A stretch of 64,000 bases of DNA from Bacillota bacterium. GTDB taxonomy: Bacteria; Bacillota; Clostridia; Christensenellales; CAG-138. Positions within the stretch are counted from its first letter, which is position 1, and the number at the start of each line of letters is the position of its first letter. A program made the position numbers and the translations under genes. Shown here piece after piece: positions 16,962 to 26,084 of this stretch. The stretch lies in the NCBI GenBank assembly GCA_023459335.1, contig JAEWUO010000028.1, positions 127,906 to 191,905 on the forward strand, given 5' to 3'. Under the pieces are notes generated by a model. It worked only from the letters and a program-made list of their open reading frames with translations, was not told the DNA's origin and did not search any database.

Positions 16962-18101
16962 TCAGCGGATTTCCCCCGCATCCCCCGCGAGGCCGGCAAT
17001 CATGAGTTCGCGGATGGATTCGCAGCGCAGCGTATTGAGAATGTTTGTTTTCGACTGACCGCTGTACATACGCGCAGGACGCCTGCCGGTAAAGAAGCTC
17101 AGCGTGCGCAGAAACACATTTCCGCTGAGAAACACGCGAAAGAGCTTGTCCTTTTCCTCGGACGCATACTGTGCGTAACGAGCTGAAACGAAGCCTTCGA
17201 GGCGGATGCGCAGGGAGCGCCTCTGAAACGCTTCGAGAATTGCGGCGGATGTCGGTTCGTCCGCGAGGCCCGCGCCGCCCGATACGCGCACGATGGGCAC
17301 GAATTCGACCGAATCCGCGCCGTAGTCCCCGATGGTATACCGGATCAATAGCCCCGTATCGAACCCTTCGCCGCCGTCGTTCACATCGAAAATGAAGTTC
17401 CCCTGCCCGTAGACGATCGTAGTGTTGTCCCAGCGTTCGCTGCTGCCGATGCAGTGGCTGTGCTGGCAGACCACGAGGGATGCGCCGCATTCGGCGATTT
17501 TCCGGCATGCCTTCTGTACGTCCGGCGAAGGATAGGGATACCCTTCCCGCCCGCCGTGATACAGCACGATCAGCCGGTCGCAGCTGGACTTGATCTCGCG
17601 TACGCGGTCGCCCAGATTGACCAAATCGAGCGGGTTCGCCCCCGCCGAGCGTTCGGTCGCGATGGAAAATTCATGCTCGCAGACGGCGTATACGCCCACG
17701 CGCACCCCGTTTCGCACGAAGAAATACGGCTGATCCGCTTCGTCGAGATCCGCTCCCGCGCCAAACGCGGCAATGTGCTTTTCCTTGAGCGCGGCGCGCG
17801 TGGAAAGAAGCCCTTCCGCGCCGAAGTCGAGAATATGGTTGTTGCCGAGGCAGATACCGGCCGGATTTAATGCGGACAGCCCCGCGGCGCAGGCAGCCGG
17901 CGCGCAGAGGCTCGGCCCGCATTTGCGCTCCGCGGCGAGGTTGTCGGCCAGCGGAGATTCGAGGTTAAAGATACGCGCGTCCGCGTGATTCCATACCGTT
18001 TCCAGACCGTTGAACAGCAGGTTCGGCGACGCCGATTGAAATTCGCCGAGGTTCGACGCGGTCGGCACGACGTCCGCGCCCAATAAGATCTCCAAGCTCA
18101 T
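16962..18101 (-). CDS. CapA family protein (poly-gamma-glutamate/capsule-type metallophosphoesterase fold)
   Basis: A 379-residue protein with the CapA/PGA_cap pattern: LLGADVVP at the start, FNLESPL, GNNHILDFG, the VCQHSHC histidine pair and YGQGNFIFD. Family members assist poly-gamma-glutamate or capsule assembly, with a calcineurin-like fold. I see no signal peptide or N-terminal helix, unlike Bacillus CapA, so it may be cytoplasmic. The ATG overlaps the stop of the polymerase-ATP-grasp gene by 4 nt, and GGAGGAA precedes it; the tight coupling suggests these two act together. Confidence 0.85.
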   Translation of the reverse strand: MSLEILLGADVVPTASNLGEFQSASPNLLFNGLETVWNHADARIFNLESPLADNLAAERKCGPSLCAPAACAAGLSALNPAGICLGNNHILDFGAEGLLSTRAALKEKHIAAFGAGADLDEADQPYFFVRNGVRVGVYAVCEHEFSIATERSAGANPLDLVNLGDRVREIKSSCDRLIVLYHGGREGYPYPSPDVQKACRKIAECGASLVVCQHSHCIGSSERWDNTTIVYGQGNFIFDVNDGGEGFDTGLLIRYTIGDYGADSVEFVPIVRVSGGAGLADEPTSAAILEAFQRRSLRIRLEGFVSARYAQYASEEKDKLFRVFLSGNVFLRTLSFFTGRRPARMYSGQSKTNILNTLRCESIRELMIAGLAGDAGEIR

Positions 18102-20209
18102 GCCTGTTCCTCCAATTTTAAAAACCCGCCCATGACGCGGTCCCCGTCTGAGACGTAATCGTCCGCAAAACCGCTCTGGTCGAAGAATGTCAGTTCGCCG
18201 AATCGAACGCCCTGTTCGGTGTCATAAAGGTCCACGCGCACATGTTTGATCCCCGTTGACAGCGTCTCGGCCACACGCAGCATCTCATCATAACGCGCGG
18301 GCTTCTCGATCACAAGCCCGGCCGGCATGTTCGCCGTCGCCTCGTTGACGGGCAGGCGCTGAAAATCGCGGTCGAAGAAATAATACTCCGCGTGCTTGCC
18401 GCTGCGGTTTTTACAGACGCAGACCGCGCGGACGGCGCCGTCGAAGCAGAAAAACTTGTAGTCGTCCGGCAGGATTCCGTCGTCCCCGCCGATGAACGCT
18501 TCCGCCATTACGCGCGGCGGCACATTTTTATATAACCACTCGCGGCCCTGCCAGTAATAGTTTTTCCCGAGCTGCTCGCGCAGTTTTTTCACCGCGTTCT
18601 TTCGGTTGAATTTCGTTTTATCGGTGCAGACGATCACGCCGCCGGAATTATGCGTGCACTTGAGCACGAATTTTTCGGGCAGCGCGTCAAAGTCGATCTT
18701 CTCCGCTTTTTCCCATACGCCTAACAGTTCAACCAGAATGCCCGCGCCCACTTTTTGAGTGACATATTCGCGAACGGCAACCTTGTCCACCAGGCGCGCA
18801 TGCCCCTCGTCCCGGTCGTGCAGCTTCAGCCACTGAACTTTTTCGTTCATGGTCTCGGGCGGGTTCAGGCGCAGTTCTTTTCCAAAGCGCGCGCGGTAAA
18901 AACGCTTCAGATACGCTTCGTCGTCCATGCCGCGAAACCAGCCGCGTTCGGCAAGCCAGATGAAGAGGATGCGCGGATTCTTCAGAAACGTGAAAAACCG
19001 TTCGCCGTCCGACGCGCGGTCCCAACCGATCCTCGAAGCGGCGACAAGCAGCACGAGATACACCGCCGCGGTGCGGTCAAAGTAGGACACCATACCGTAA
19101 TCCATCACGATTTGCACGATCAGCAGCGCGATGAACGCGCCGATGCAGGCGCGCTGTGCGACGTCCGCGGCTAAGACGCCCGCGCGGCGGATTTTCGCGG
19201 CGGCGGCGGCGGACGCAACCAGCGCAGCCAGCTGCGGTAAGTAATAGAGCGCGAAGAACACCACGCCGCCGGATACCAGCAGCTCGGTGTAATTATTGTG
19301 CGAATAAGTGCCCATTTCGTTCAGGAACTGGAAGCAGGCCAGCCCGTAGCCGGTCAGAGGTTTTAAATGGAACAACCGCATGGCGGTTTCGATGAGCGAA
19401 TTCCGCGCGATCACGGAATCCGCAAGCGCATAGCCGTCGATATAGTAACACGCCACCAAGTGCAGCCGGCGCAAGAGTCCGTTGCTTAACGGATTTTCCT
19501 TGTAGAGGCCAAAGTAAACGGCGAACATTCCCGCCGCAAGCAAGATGATCATTTTCAGCCACCAGCGCTTTGGGTACAAGATCAGCATAATAACGACGAT
19601 CACCAGCGCGGCGAGCGTCAGCGCCTTCGCGGATTTTGAAAACACCACGACCGGAAGCAGCACAAGAAGCGGAAACAGCCAGAAAGCGCTTTTCCGCTTA
19701 GCGAGAAAGACGCAATAACCCGCAGCAACCGCCGCGAGCATACCGAGCCAGTTCGGGTTGATACCGGTCGCCATTCCGACACGCAGCGCTTCAAGGTTAA
19801 ACGGAATTTCGCGCAGTAAGGCATACACGCTCAAAAACGAGATGCTCAATGCAAACGCCGCCATGTACCGGCGCATATCGCGTTGTAAAAGCAGATATTG
19901 AAACAGGAAGAAGAAAAACACCGCGTTGACGATGAGCGTCTTCACCATATTCAGCGAAACGGCCCGGTCGATCGCCCAGCCAAACGTACCCGCGCATCCC
20001 CAGAGGATGACGAGCAGGCTGGCGGCCATCCACCAGGAGAAGAAGACCTTTTGCCTGCGGATCATATACAGTACGGTCACTAAAATAAAAACGAGCATAC
20101 ATATCTGCGAGAGCAGGCTGTGCTCGCGCGCCACCTCGGCAAGGAGGTAAAGCGCGAACGCGGCATCCGCCATAAACGGCAGAGCTTTATCGATCCGATA
20201 TTGTTTCAA
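18098..20209 (-). CDS. Wzy-like O-antigen polymerase/ligase fused to a TupA-type ATP-grasp domain
   Basis: A 703-residue fusion. Residues 1 to about 390 form a polytopic O-antigen ligase/polymerase domain with 10-12 helices and the conserved GYGLACFQ...YSHNNYTELLVSGG segment. From about residue 400 to the end is an ATP-grasp domain of the TupA (teichuronopeptide) type: NPPETMNEKVQWLKLHDR, FVLKCTHNSGG, DYKFFCFDG and VRVDLYD...GELTF. The frame is open without break. Start TTG 20209 has GGAGG 7 nt upstream; it overlaps the previous gene by 23 nt. ATP-grasp enzymes ligate amino or carboxyl groups, so the protein may join polymerisation with an amino-acid modification (inference). Confidence 0.82.
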   Translation of the reverse strand: MKQYRIDKALPFMADAAFALYLLAEVAREHSLLSQICMLVFILVTVLYMIRRQKVFFSWWMAASLLVILWGCAGTFGWAIDRAVSLNMVKTLIVNAVFFFFLFQYLLLQRDMRRYMAAFALSISFLSVYALLREIPFNLEALRVGMATGINPNWLGMLAAVAAGYCVFLAKRKSAFWLFPLLVLLPVVVFSKSAKALTLAALVIVVIMLILYPKRWWLKMIILLAAGMFAVYFGLYKENPLSNGLLRRLHLVACYYIDGYALADSVIARNSLIETAMRLFHLKPLTGYGLACFQFLNEMGTYSHNNYTELLVSGGVVFFALYYLPQLAALVASAAAAAKIRRAGVLAADVAQRACIGAFIALLIVQIVMDYGMVSYFDRTAAVYLVLLVAASRIGWDRASDGERFFTFLKNPRILFIWLAERGWFRGMDDEAYLKRFYRARFGKELRLNPPETMNEKVQWLKLHDRDEGHARLVDKVAVREYVTQKVGAGILVELLGVWEKAEKIDFDALPEKFVLKCTHNSGGVIVCTDKTKFNRKNAVKKLREQLGKNYYWQGREWLYKNVPPRVMAEAFIGGDDGILPDDYKFFCFDGAVRAVCVCKNRSGKHAEYYFFDRDFQRLPVNEATANMPAGLVIEKPARYDEMLRVAETLSTGIKHVRVDLYDTEQGVRFGELTFFDQSGFADDYVSDGDRVMGGFLKLEEQA

Positions 20210-21266
20210 GGTATTGCCTCCATTTCGCGGCGACGATGGTCTCATCCAGCCGTATCCGAATCTGCGTTGCATTTTCTCCCAGCCGGTCGGCAAGCGGCGC
20301 GTCGTCCGCAATGCGCGCCATGGCGAACGCCAGTGCGCTTTCGTCTCCGACCGGGATCAGCAGCCCGTTCTCTCCGTCGGTCACAAGCGAGCGCACCCCG
20401 CCGATGGGGCAGTCCGTCGCGATGCAGCTCAGCCCGCAGGCCATCGCTTCGATCAGGACGTTCGGCATGCCTTCATAGTTGGAGCTCAGCACGAACATGG
20501 CGCAGTCGGAAAGGTCCTCCAGAAGCGTTTTGCTCTGCCCGGGCAGTTCCACCGCGCCCGCGATCCCAAGTCTGCTCGCGGTCTTCATGAGCCGCTGTTT
20601 TTCCGGCCCTTCGCCGTAGATCAGGAGAGAATAGACGTGGTGTTCCTTATAAAAGCGCGCGAACGCGCGAATCAGCAGGTCGAAATTCTTCTGCTCGTGC
20701 AGCCTGCCCGCCGCCGCGACCACAAACCTGCGCTCGCCCGTAAAGCGAGCCGGAATCCGGCTCGTATCGAGCGGATTATCGAGCACGACGCCGCGCCGCC
20801 GGATCGATTTCGGGAAAAAGTCCGCCGCGTCCTGCGTCTGAAAAATAAAGCCGTCCGCGCGCGGATAAACGAGCTTGCGCAGAACACGCTTGAGTTTGTT
20901 TTCGGGATGCCGGTGCGGGTCGTTTCGTTCGCTGACGACAACGGGAACGCCCGTGCCGAGCAGATACAGCACCGTCCAGACGTTCACCTTCTCCGGCAGC
21001 GCGAGCACGAGGTCGGGTTTTTGCGATTTCACGAGCTTCCGCAGCTTTCGATACGCTTTCGGAATTTTCATCGCAGGCAGCGTCTTTCCGAACGTCAGAT
21101 AGATCTGCTCAACCGATTCCGGCAAATCGTAAAACGAAGGCACGCCGCACTCGGTAACCAGCGTGCAGGCAATCCCGTCCCGCGCGAAGCAGTTGAGCAG
21201 CTGCGCAATGACACGTTCGCAGCCCCCTCCGCTCATCTTATGCGTAACGATCATGAGTTTCTTCAT
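20187..21266 (-). CDS. Family 4 glycosyltransferase
   Basis: A 359-residue GT-B enzyme. The N-terminal HKMSGGGCERVIAQL glycine loop, VAAAGRLHEQKNFDLLI and SNYEGMPNVLIEAMACGLSC (the E-x7-E donor site, about residues 270-290) are typical of GT4. PIGGVRSLV near the end resembles N-acetylgalactosamine/galactose-type transferases, but the sugar cannot be assigned. It lies in the middle of the polysaccharide operon. Confidence 0.88.
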   Translation of the reverse strand: MKKLMIVTHKMSGGGCERVIAQLLNCFARDGIACTLVTECGVPSFYDLPESVEQIYLTFGKTLPAMKIPKAYRKLRKLVKSQKPDLVLALPEKVNVWTVLYLLGTGVPVVVSERNDPHRHPENKLKRVLRKLVYPRADGFIFQTQDAADFFPKSIRRRGVVLDNPLDTSRIPARFTGERRFVVAAAGRLHEQKNFDLLIRAFARFYKEHHVYSLLIYGEGPEKQRLMKTASRLGIAGAVELPGQSKTLLEDLSDCAMFVLSSNYEGMPNVLIEAMACGLSCIATDCPIGGVRSLVTDGENGLLIPVGDESALAFAMARIADDAPLADRLGENATQIRIRLDETIVAAKWRQYLETISDR

Positions 21267-21305
21267 TAAACAACCGCCTTAAATCAATCGTAACGCCATA
21301 CGCCG

Positions 21306-22424
21306 CTATTTGCCGCGCATCAGTTTTTCGTAATACTCCATCAGCCGCAGCGCGTTTTGCGAGATATCGTATCCCGCGTCTGCCATGCGCCGGATCGCAT
21401 CCGCGCTCACTGCCGTCCGTTCTTCCCTCGGCAGATCGGCCATCCGTTCGGCAAACGTCTCCGCGCGATCGACCGGCGCGAACGCCACGAGCGGTGTCAG
21501 GGCTGCTTCGCGCGTCACATGATCGGAAACGAGACACGGCAGCCCAGCGCACTGCGCCTCGACCAGTGTCAGCGGCAGCCCCTCGTGCAGGGACGGCAGC
21601 ACGAACGCGTCCGCCGCCGAAAGCAGCGCGGGGACATCGTCCCGCTGCCCTAAAAAAGAAACCTTTTCGCGAATGCCGAGCGCCTCCGCGCGCGCTTCGC
21701 AGAAGGTCCGCCGTTCGCCGTCCCCCGCGAGCAGAAGCCTCGCATCCGGGCGCCGGCGCAGGAGCAGCGAAAATGCTTCTAGTAAAAACGCCTGGTTCTT
21801 CTGCGTGTTAAACGCGCCGATATGCAGGCAGACGAACGAATCAGGATCCATCCCGAACCGTTCCCGCTCGATGGCCCGCGCCCCTGCGTCGTAGCGGAAC
21901 TTTCCCGTTTCGATCGCGTTGTTTAATACGGTAAACGGTCTGCGCGGATACAGCCAGCCACCCGCCGCCTCGGAACAGGCCATCGCATGGGTATAGGTCT
22001 TATAAAACAGCCCGCGCAGAAGTTTGTCCGCCGCCTTCATCCTGCAGGTCGTATTATGCGAATGCGGGATCCTGACCGCCGCGCCGCCGCGCTTCGCCGC
22101 GAGCATCTCGGCATACAGCGTCGCGCTGTTGCCGTGCGCATGTACGATCTCCTCCCGCCGTCCTCTGACGATGCCGCTCAGCGCGCGGGCATACGCGAGC
22201 GGGTTCCGGTTGCGCGCGCCGAGGATAAATACCTCGCCGCCCGTGCGCGCCACCTTGGCGCGTGCTTCTTCGTCGGGTTCGTTCAGGGTGACCAGATCGC
22301 AGCGCACACGCGCCGGATCGAGACGGGAAATATAGTTCATCACGCAGTTCGTAATGCCGTTTTTCCCAAATCGCACGGTCAGCACCATGAGCAGACGGAC
22401 TGGTTCCCGCATGGTTTTGCTCAC
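21306..22424 (-). CDS. Family 4 glycosyltransferase (EpsF-like)
   Basis: A 372-residue GT-B enzyme: TVRFGKNGITNCVMNYI at the start, VHAHGNSATLYAE, GAFNTQKNQAFLLEA and PSLHEGLPLTLVEAQCAGLPC (E-x7-E). This resembles EpsF/CapM-type exopolysaccharide transferases. The likely start is GTG 22424, overlapping the previous stop by 4 nt; ATG 22412 is an alternative. It is the second gene of the operon. Confidence 0.86.
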   Translation of the reverse strand: MSKTMREPVRLLMVLTVRFGKNGITNCVMNYISRLDPARVRCDLVTLNEPDEEARAKVARTGGEVFILGARNRNPLAYARALSGIVRGRREEIVHAHGNSATLYAEMLAAKRGGAAVRIPHSHNTTCRMKAADKLLRGLFYKTYTHAMACSEAAGGWLYPRRPFTVLNNAIETGKFRYDAGARAIERERFGMDPDSFVCLHIGAFNTQKNQAFLLEAFSLLLRRRPDARLLLAGDGERRTFCEARAEALGIREKVSFLGQRDDVPALLSAADAFVLPSLHEGLPLTLVEAQCAGLPCLVSDHVTREAALTPLVAFAPVDRAETFAERMADLPREERTAVSADAIRRMADAGYDISQNALRLMEYYEKLMRGK

Positions 22425-23284
22425 TTTCCCAGCGCCCGGAGCTCGTCGTCCGTCATGCCGGTTTTGCGGTACTCGTAGATCTTCGCGTCCACAAGGAAGC
22501 GATACCAGTAGCTCTCGAAATAATGATAAAGATACCCTTCCTTCCCGTCCAGAAACCCGAGACGGAAATAGTAATTATAGATAAACCAAAGCCATGCGCG
22601 CAGAAACATCGGCGCGCGGTAGTAGACCGTAAATTTCTTTTTGCGGTGCTTTCTGAGTTGCGCGTCCGTATTCGCGTCGAACGCCGCGCCCTGCTCGAAC
22701 GCGATATAATCCTGCAATTCGCGGATGGCATACCAGTTATAGCGGCTGATGTAGCTCGTCAGATCTTTAAAGTCGTAGTGCAGATACCGCTCTTTCATCG
22801 CGACCGTGCGCCCTTCCAGCAGGATCGTGTGCGCGTCGCGCTTGCGGTCTTCGATGCGCCCTTTGCCGGTCTTGAAGAGCATGATCTTGCGCTTCTTGCT
22901 GCCGCCGTGTTTCATCTGCCGTCCCAGAAAGAAAAAATCGCTTTCCATGACGATGCCGTTCACGTCGTCGTCGGCATGCTCCGCCATGAGCCTTTCGCAA
23001 TGCGCGCAGACCGCCGGGGTGAAGCGTTCATCCGCGTCGAGGCGGAGCGTCCACTTCGTCTCGATCTCCGCGTTGTCCACTCCCCAGTTATACTGCGCGG
23101 CGTAATAGGTAAACGGATGCTCGTAGATGTCCGCGCCGAATGCGCGCGCAATCTCCAGCGTGCGGTCCGTACTGCCGCTGTCGAGTACGACCACGCGGCT
23201 GCAGAACCCCGCGACGGATTTGAGGCACTCGCCGATATTTTTCTCTTCGTTCAGGGTTAATACGATCGCCGTGACGTCCGCCAT
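22421..23284 (-). CDS. Family 2 glycosyltransferase, WaaE/KdtX-like; first gene of the polysaccharide operon
   Basis: A 287-residue GT-A enzyme: VTAIVLTLNEEKNIGECL, VVVLDSGSTDRT and LRLDADERFTP (DXD). The helical C-terminal half with WFIYNYYFRLGFLDG matches the WaaE/LgtF-like group that often acts near the membrane. I chose ATG 23284, preceded by AAGGA; an in-frame ATG at 23341 lies only 10 nt after the promoter -10 and would be almost leaderless. Six glycosyltransferases in the operon suggest a repeat unit of several sugars; no initiating phosphoglycosyltransferase is seen here. Confidence 0.85.
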   Translation of the reverse strand: MADVTAIVLTLNEEKNIGECLKSVAGFCSRVVVLDSGSTDRTLEIARAFGADIYEHPFTYYAAQYNWGVDNAEIETKWTLRLDADERFTPAVCAHCERLMAEHADDDVNGIVMESDFFFLGRQMKHGGSKKRKIMLFKTGKGRIEDRKRDAHTILLEGRTVAMKERYLHYDFKDLTSYISRYNWYAIRELQDYIAFEQGAAFDANTDAQLRKHRKKKFTVYYRAPMFLRAWLWFIYNYYFRLGFLDGKEGYLYHYFESYWYRFLVDAKIYEYRKTGMTDDELRALGK

Positions 23285-23351
23285 AGCGCGCGGTTCCTTT
23301 CGCTCGCGAGGGTATATTCTCCCCTCTACTCCACTGTTCATTACCTATCGT

Positions 23352-23380
23352 AGTGTACCATTTGGCGGTGGGTCTGTCAA
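23352..23380 (-). promoter_or_regulatory. Strong promoter of the polysaccharide operon
   Basis: On the minus strand a consensus TTGACA (23375-23380) is followed after 17 nt by TACACT (23352-23357), with TG one base upstream (extended -10). It would drive the genes down to 10112. Confidence 0.85.
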
Positions 23381-23447
23381 ACGCGGCGGACGACGTTCCA
23401 TCCTGCGCCGCGGCGGCGTTTGATCCGCTATCTGGCGGATTTTACAG

Positions 23448-23476
23448 TTGTTTGGCGCAACATGTTGTGCTACACT
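23448..23476 (+). promoter_or_regulatory. Extended -10 promoter giving a predicted leaderless mRNA
   Basis: TTGTTT (23448-23453), 17 nt, TACACT (23471-23476) preceded by TGC. The ATG begins 7 nt after the -10 and no RBS is visible. Confidence 0.7.
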
Positions 23477-23483
23477 GCTCTTT

Positions 23484-24206
23484 ATGAATCGATCCGCAAC
23501 CGACTATCTCATGCGGGACCGCATGGCCAATATCGACATGATCGAAATCTCCCTGCTGCCGGAGAGCGAGGTCCTTCGCCACGACGGCGACGGCCTTTTG
23601 CTCTGCCGCGACGGGTTGTATCTGCTCGCCTGCGAACCGGGGCGCGCGGCATCTTTTCTGCCGCTGATGACACGGGACCTTCCCGACGAGCGGGAACGGC
23701 TGATCGTTCTGCGCGGCGAAGAGCTGATCGCTCCTCTTGTCGACGATTGCGGGTTTCAGGTGGTGATGGACTGCCTGCACGCGGTTTATCCCTCAAAAAA
23801 AGTCCTGACCTATTCGCTGCCGGAGGGCGCGGAAATCCGGCCGCTTGACGACAGCCACGCAGAGTTTGTCCACGCAAACTACCACATGGTGGACGATATC
23901 GACTATATACGGGAGCGCATCGAAGCGGGTATGTACGGCGCGTTTGTCGAGGGTCAAATCGCCGGCTTTGTCGGCACGCACGAAGAACGCCCGATGGGAC
24001 TGCTAGAGGTGCTGCCGGAATATCGGCGGCTCGGGCTTGCCTATGCGCTGGAAGCGCATCTGATCAACCAACTGCTGGCGCAGGGGCGAACGCCGTTTTG
24101 CCAGGTGGCCGTCGTCAACGGTCCTTCCATCGCGCTCCAGCGGAAGCTCGGCATGGAGCTCTCGACCGCCGTCATCCACTGGCTGGCGCACGGAAAAATC
24201 CGGTAA
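23484..24206 (+). CDS. GNAT family N-acetyltransferase
   Basis: A 240-residue protein whose C-terminal half is a GNAT domain: IAGFVGTHEER, GLLEVLPEYRRLGLAYALE (acetyl-CoA-binding Q/RxxG/A-like loop) and a terminal NGPSIALQRKLGM. The N-terminal half (about 1-115) is less conserved and resembles FR47-like acetyltransferases. Start ATG 23484 is predicted to be leaderless. It is monocistronic and divergent from the polysaccharide operon; the substrate is unknown. Confidence 0.8.
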   Translation: MNRSATDYLMRDRMANIDMIEISLLPESEVLRHDGDGLLLCRDGLYLLACEPGRAASFLPLMTRDLPDERERLIVLRGEELIAPLVDDCGFQVVMDCLHAVYPSKKVLTYSLPEGAEIRPLDDSHAEFVHANYHMVDDIDYIRERIEAGMYGAFVEGQIAGFVGTHEERPMGLLEVLPEYRRLGLAYALEAHLINQLLAQGRTPFCQVAVVNGPSIALQRKLGMELSTAVIHWLAHGKIR

Positions 24207-24207
24207 G

Positions 24208-24234
24208 AAAAAAGGCGGGACTTCCCGCCTTTTT
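24208..24234. terminator. Bidirectional intrinsic terminator
   Basis: GGCGGG-ACTT-CCCGCC flanked by A and T runs, between the convergent GNAT and GtrB-like genes. Confidence 0.85.
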
Positions 24235-24245
24235 GATATAGAGCG

Positions 24246-25190
24246 TTATTTGATATTCGTTTCTTTCTGGATATAAATCGGACGCTGTTTCACCTGCATG
24301 TAGGTGCGCGCGACGTATTCGCCGATGATGCCGAGCGCAAGCAGAACGAGCCCGCCCAGCGTCAGCATGATCGCCAGCAGCGAGGGATAGCCCGCGACGG
24401 GGTTGCCCCAGATCAGCGCGATGATCACACGGATGACCATGTATAACAGCGCCATCGCGGAAACCACGCCGCCGACCGCGGTCGCCAGCTGCAGCGGCGC
24501 CGTGGAGAAGGAAACGATGCCTTCGACCGCATAGCGCGTCAATTTCCAGAACGACCACTTTGTCTCGCCGGCCGCGCGCTCGACGTTTTCATATTCCAGC
24601 CAGACGGTGCTAAACCCCACCCACATGAAGATCCCCTTGGAAAACCGGTGGTATTCGCCGAGCTCCAGCACCGCGTCCGCAACGCAGCGGCGCATCATCC
24701 TAAAATCCCGCGCGCCGTCGACAAACTCCGTATCCGAAATGCGGTTGATGATGCGGTAAAACGCGCGCGCAAACGCGCTCCGAATCTTCGGCTCGCCCTT
24801 TCTGGTCACGCGGCGGGTTGCGACGCAATCGCAGTCCTCCTTCTCCAGCAGGTTGAGCATCTGTTCGATCATCTCCGGCGGATCCTGCAGGTCGCAGTCC
24901 ATGACGCAGACGAAATCACCCTTCGCGTTCTTCAACCCGGCGTACATGGCCGCTTCCTTGCCGAAGTTGCGTGAAAACGATATGTATTTCACGCGCGCGT
25001 CCTGCTGCGCGAGCGAGCGCAGAATGCGCAGCGTCCCGTCCTTCGACCCGTCGTTGACCAGGATCAGCTCAAAGTCATATTGCGTCAGGCGCGAAAATAC
25101 CCGCTCGCGCATCGCGTCGTAATAAAGCGGAACCATGGTCTCTTCGTTATAACAGGGGCATACGATCGATACCAGCGGTTGATCCGGCAT
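24246..25190 (-). CDS. GtrB/DPM1-like family 2 glycosyltransferase (polyprenyl-phosphate sugar transferase)
   Basis: A 314-residue protein: GT-A domain with VSIVCPCYNEE, LVNDGSKDGT, FSRNFGKEAA and the DCDLQDPPE metal site, then two membrane helices (about residues 225-250 and 262-290). This matches GtrB/DPM1-type enzymes that load glucose or a related sugar onto undecaprenyl phosphate. ATG 25190 has GGAGG in front; an ATG 12 nt earlier is less likely. It is the last of three minus-strand genes starting with mscL. Confidence 0.87.
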   Translation of the reverse strand: MPDQPLVSIVCPCYNEETMVPLYYDAMRERVFSRLTQYDFELILVNDGSKDGTLRILRSLAQQDARVKYISFSRNFGKEAAMYAGLKNAKGDFVCVMDCDLQDPPEMIEQMLNLLEKEDCDCVATRRVTRKGEPKIRSAFARAFYRIINRISDTEFVDGARDFRMMRRCVADAVLELGEYHRFSKGIFMWVGFSTVWLEYENVERAAGETKWSFWKLTRYAVEGIVSFSTAPLQLATAVGGVVSAMALLYMVIRVIIALIWGNPVAGYPSLLAIMLTLGGLVLLALGIIGEYVARTYMQVKQRPIYIQKETNIK

Positions 25191-25205
25191 AGCGGCCTCC
25201 ATTTT

Positions 25206-25583
25206 TCAGACGGGTTTCGCGATCAGCGGATTTCCGCTCATCAGCATGATCGCAGCATAAACAACAAGCCAGACGCCAAGGCCGATCATCAGCATGACGC
25301 GGCCTTTCTGCACCGTGCGCTTGATGCGCTTTTCAATGAAATTCGGCAGGAGCAGCGCGACCAGCACCGCGCCGATTGTGCCGTAAAGCCGCGTAGAGTC
25401 AAAATTACCCAGATACGTCAGCAGAAATCCGCAGAGAAGGCCGAGGAACGCTCCTCCGGCGCGCTGGATCAAGAGCCATTGTTTTTCGGGGAATGAACGG
25501 ACCTTCTTTTGCAAAGCGTCCAGTTCTTCCGGCGGTTGTTCTTCCGGGTTGGTTTCGGGTAAGCGCGGTTCATTCGTTTCCAA
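25206..25583 (-). CDS. Small membrane protein of unknown function
   Basis: A 125-residue protein with an acidic, proline-rich N-terminus and about three membrane helices (residues roughly 38-58, 62-80 and 97-117), with a basic loop IEKRIKR between. Start TTG 25583 has GGAGGT 9 nt upstream, inside the end of mscL; the gap to the mscL stop is 2 nt. I do not recognise the family; the position suggests cotranscription with mscL. Confidence 0.6.
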   Translation of the reverse strand: METNEPRLPETNPEEQPPEELDALQKKVRSFPEKQWLLIQRAGGAFLGLLCGFLLTYLGNFDSTRLYGTIGAVLVALLLPNFIEKRIKRTVQKGRVMLMIGLGVWLVVYAAIMLMSGNPLIAKPV

Positions 25584-25585
25584 TG

Positions 25586-26008
25586 TTATTTTACCTCCGA
25601 TGTGCAGTGCGGGCAGCGTGTCGCGTCGATCGCGATCGTCATTTTGCAGTAGGGGCAGGTCTTCTCCGTCGGCGCAGCGGAAACCGCCGGCTGGCCGCGT
25701 CTGAGTTTGCCGCCGAGGCCGCGCGTCGCGCCGATCGCCTTGACGAGCAGGAAAAGCACGACCGCCATGAGCAGGAAATTGATGATCGCCGTGATGAACG
25801 AGCCGTAGCGGATCGAAACCCCTCCGACCGTCCAAACGAGGTCGGAGAAATTCGTGTCCGCGATAAGGCCGATAACCGGTGAGATTACGTCACCCACCAG
25901 CGAATCGACAATGCCCTTGAACGCCGCGCCGATGATGACGCCGACGGCAAGATCGATCACGCTGCCTTTGGCGATGAACGCCTTAAATTCCGTAAAGAGC
26001 TTTTTCAA
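25586..26008 (-). CDS. mscL: Large-conductance mechanosensitive channel with C-terminal zinc ribbon
   Basis: A 140-residue inner-membrane channel that opens under osmotic downshock. The N-terminal KKLFTEFKAFIAKGSVIDLAVG helix and first membrane segment, the FITAIINFLLMAVVLFLLV second segment, and a C-terminal CPYCKMTI...CPHC ribbon (about residues 119-136) are visible. Start TTG 26008 is chosen because AAAGGAGA lies 7 nt upstream and it gives the canonical MscL N-terminus. A TTGAAT-N17-TATACT promoter lies about 80-105 nt upstream. Confidence 0.93.
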   Translation of the reverse strand: MKKLFTEFKAFIAKGSVIDLAVGVIIGAAFKGIVDSLVGDVISPVIGLIADTNFSDLVWTVGGVSIRYGSFITAIINFLLMAVVLFLLVKAIGATRGLGGKLRRGQPAVSAAPTEKTCPYCKMTIAIDATRCPHCTSEVK

Positions 26009-26084
26009 AGCGGGTCTCCTTTTCCGAATCGGTTCCGTCATGCCATGATAAAAGAACATGATAAAAGAATATGAGTTCCCGTTG

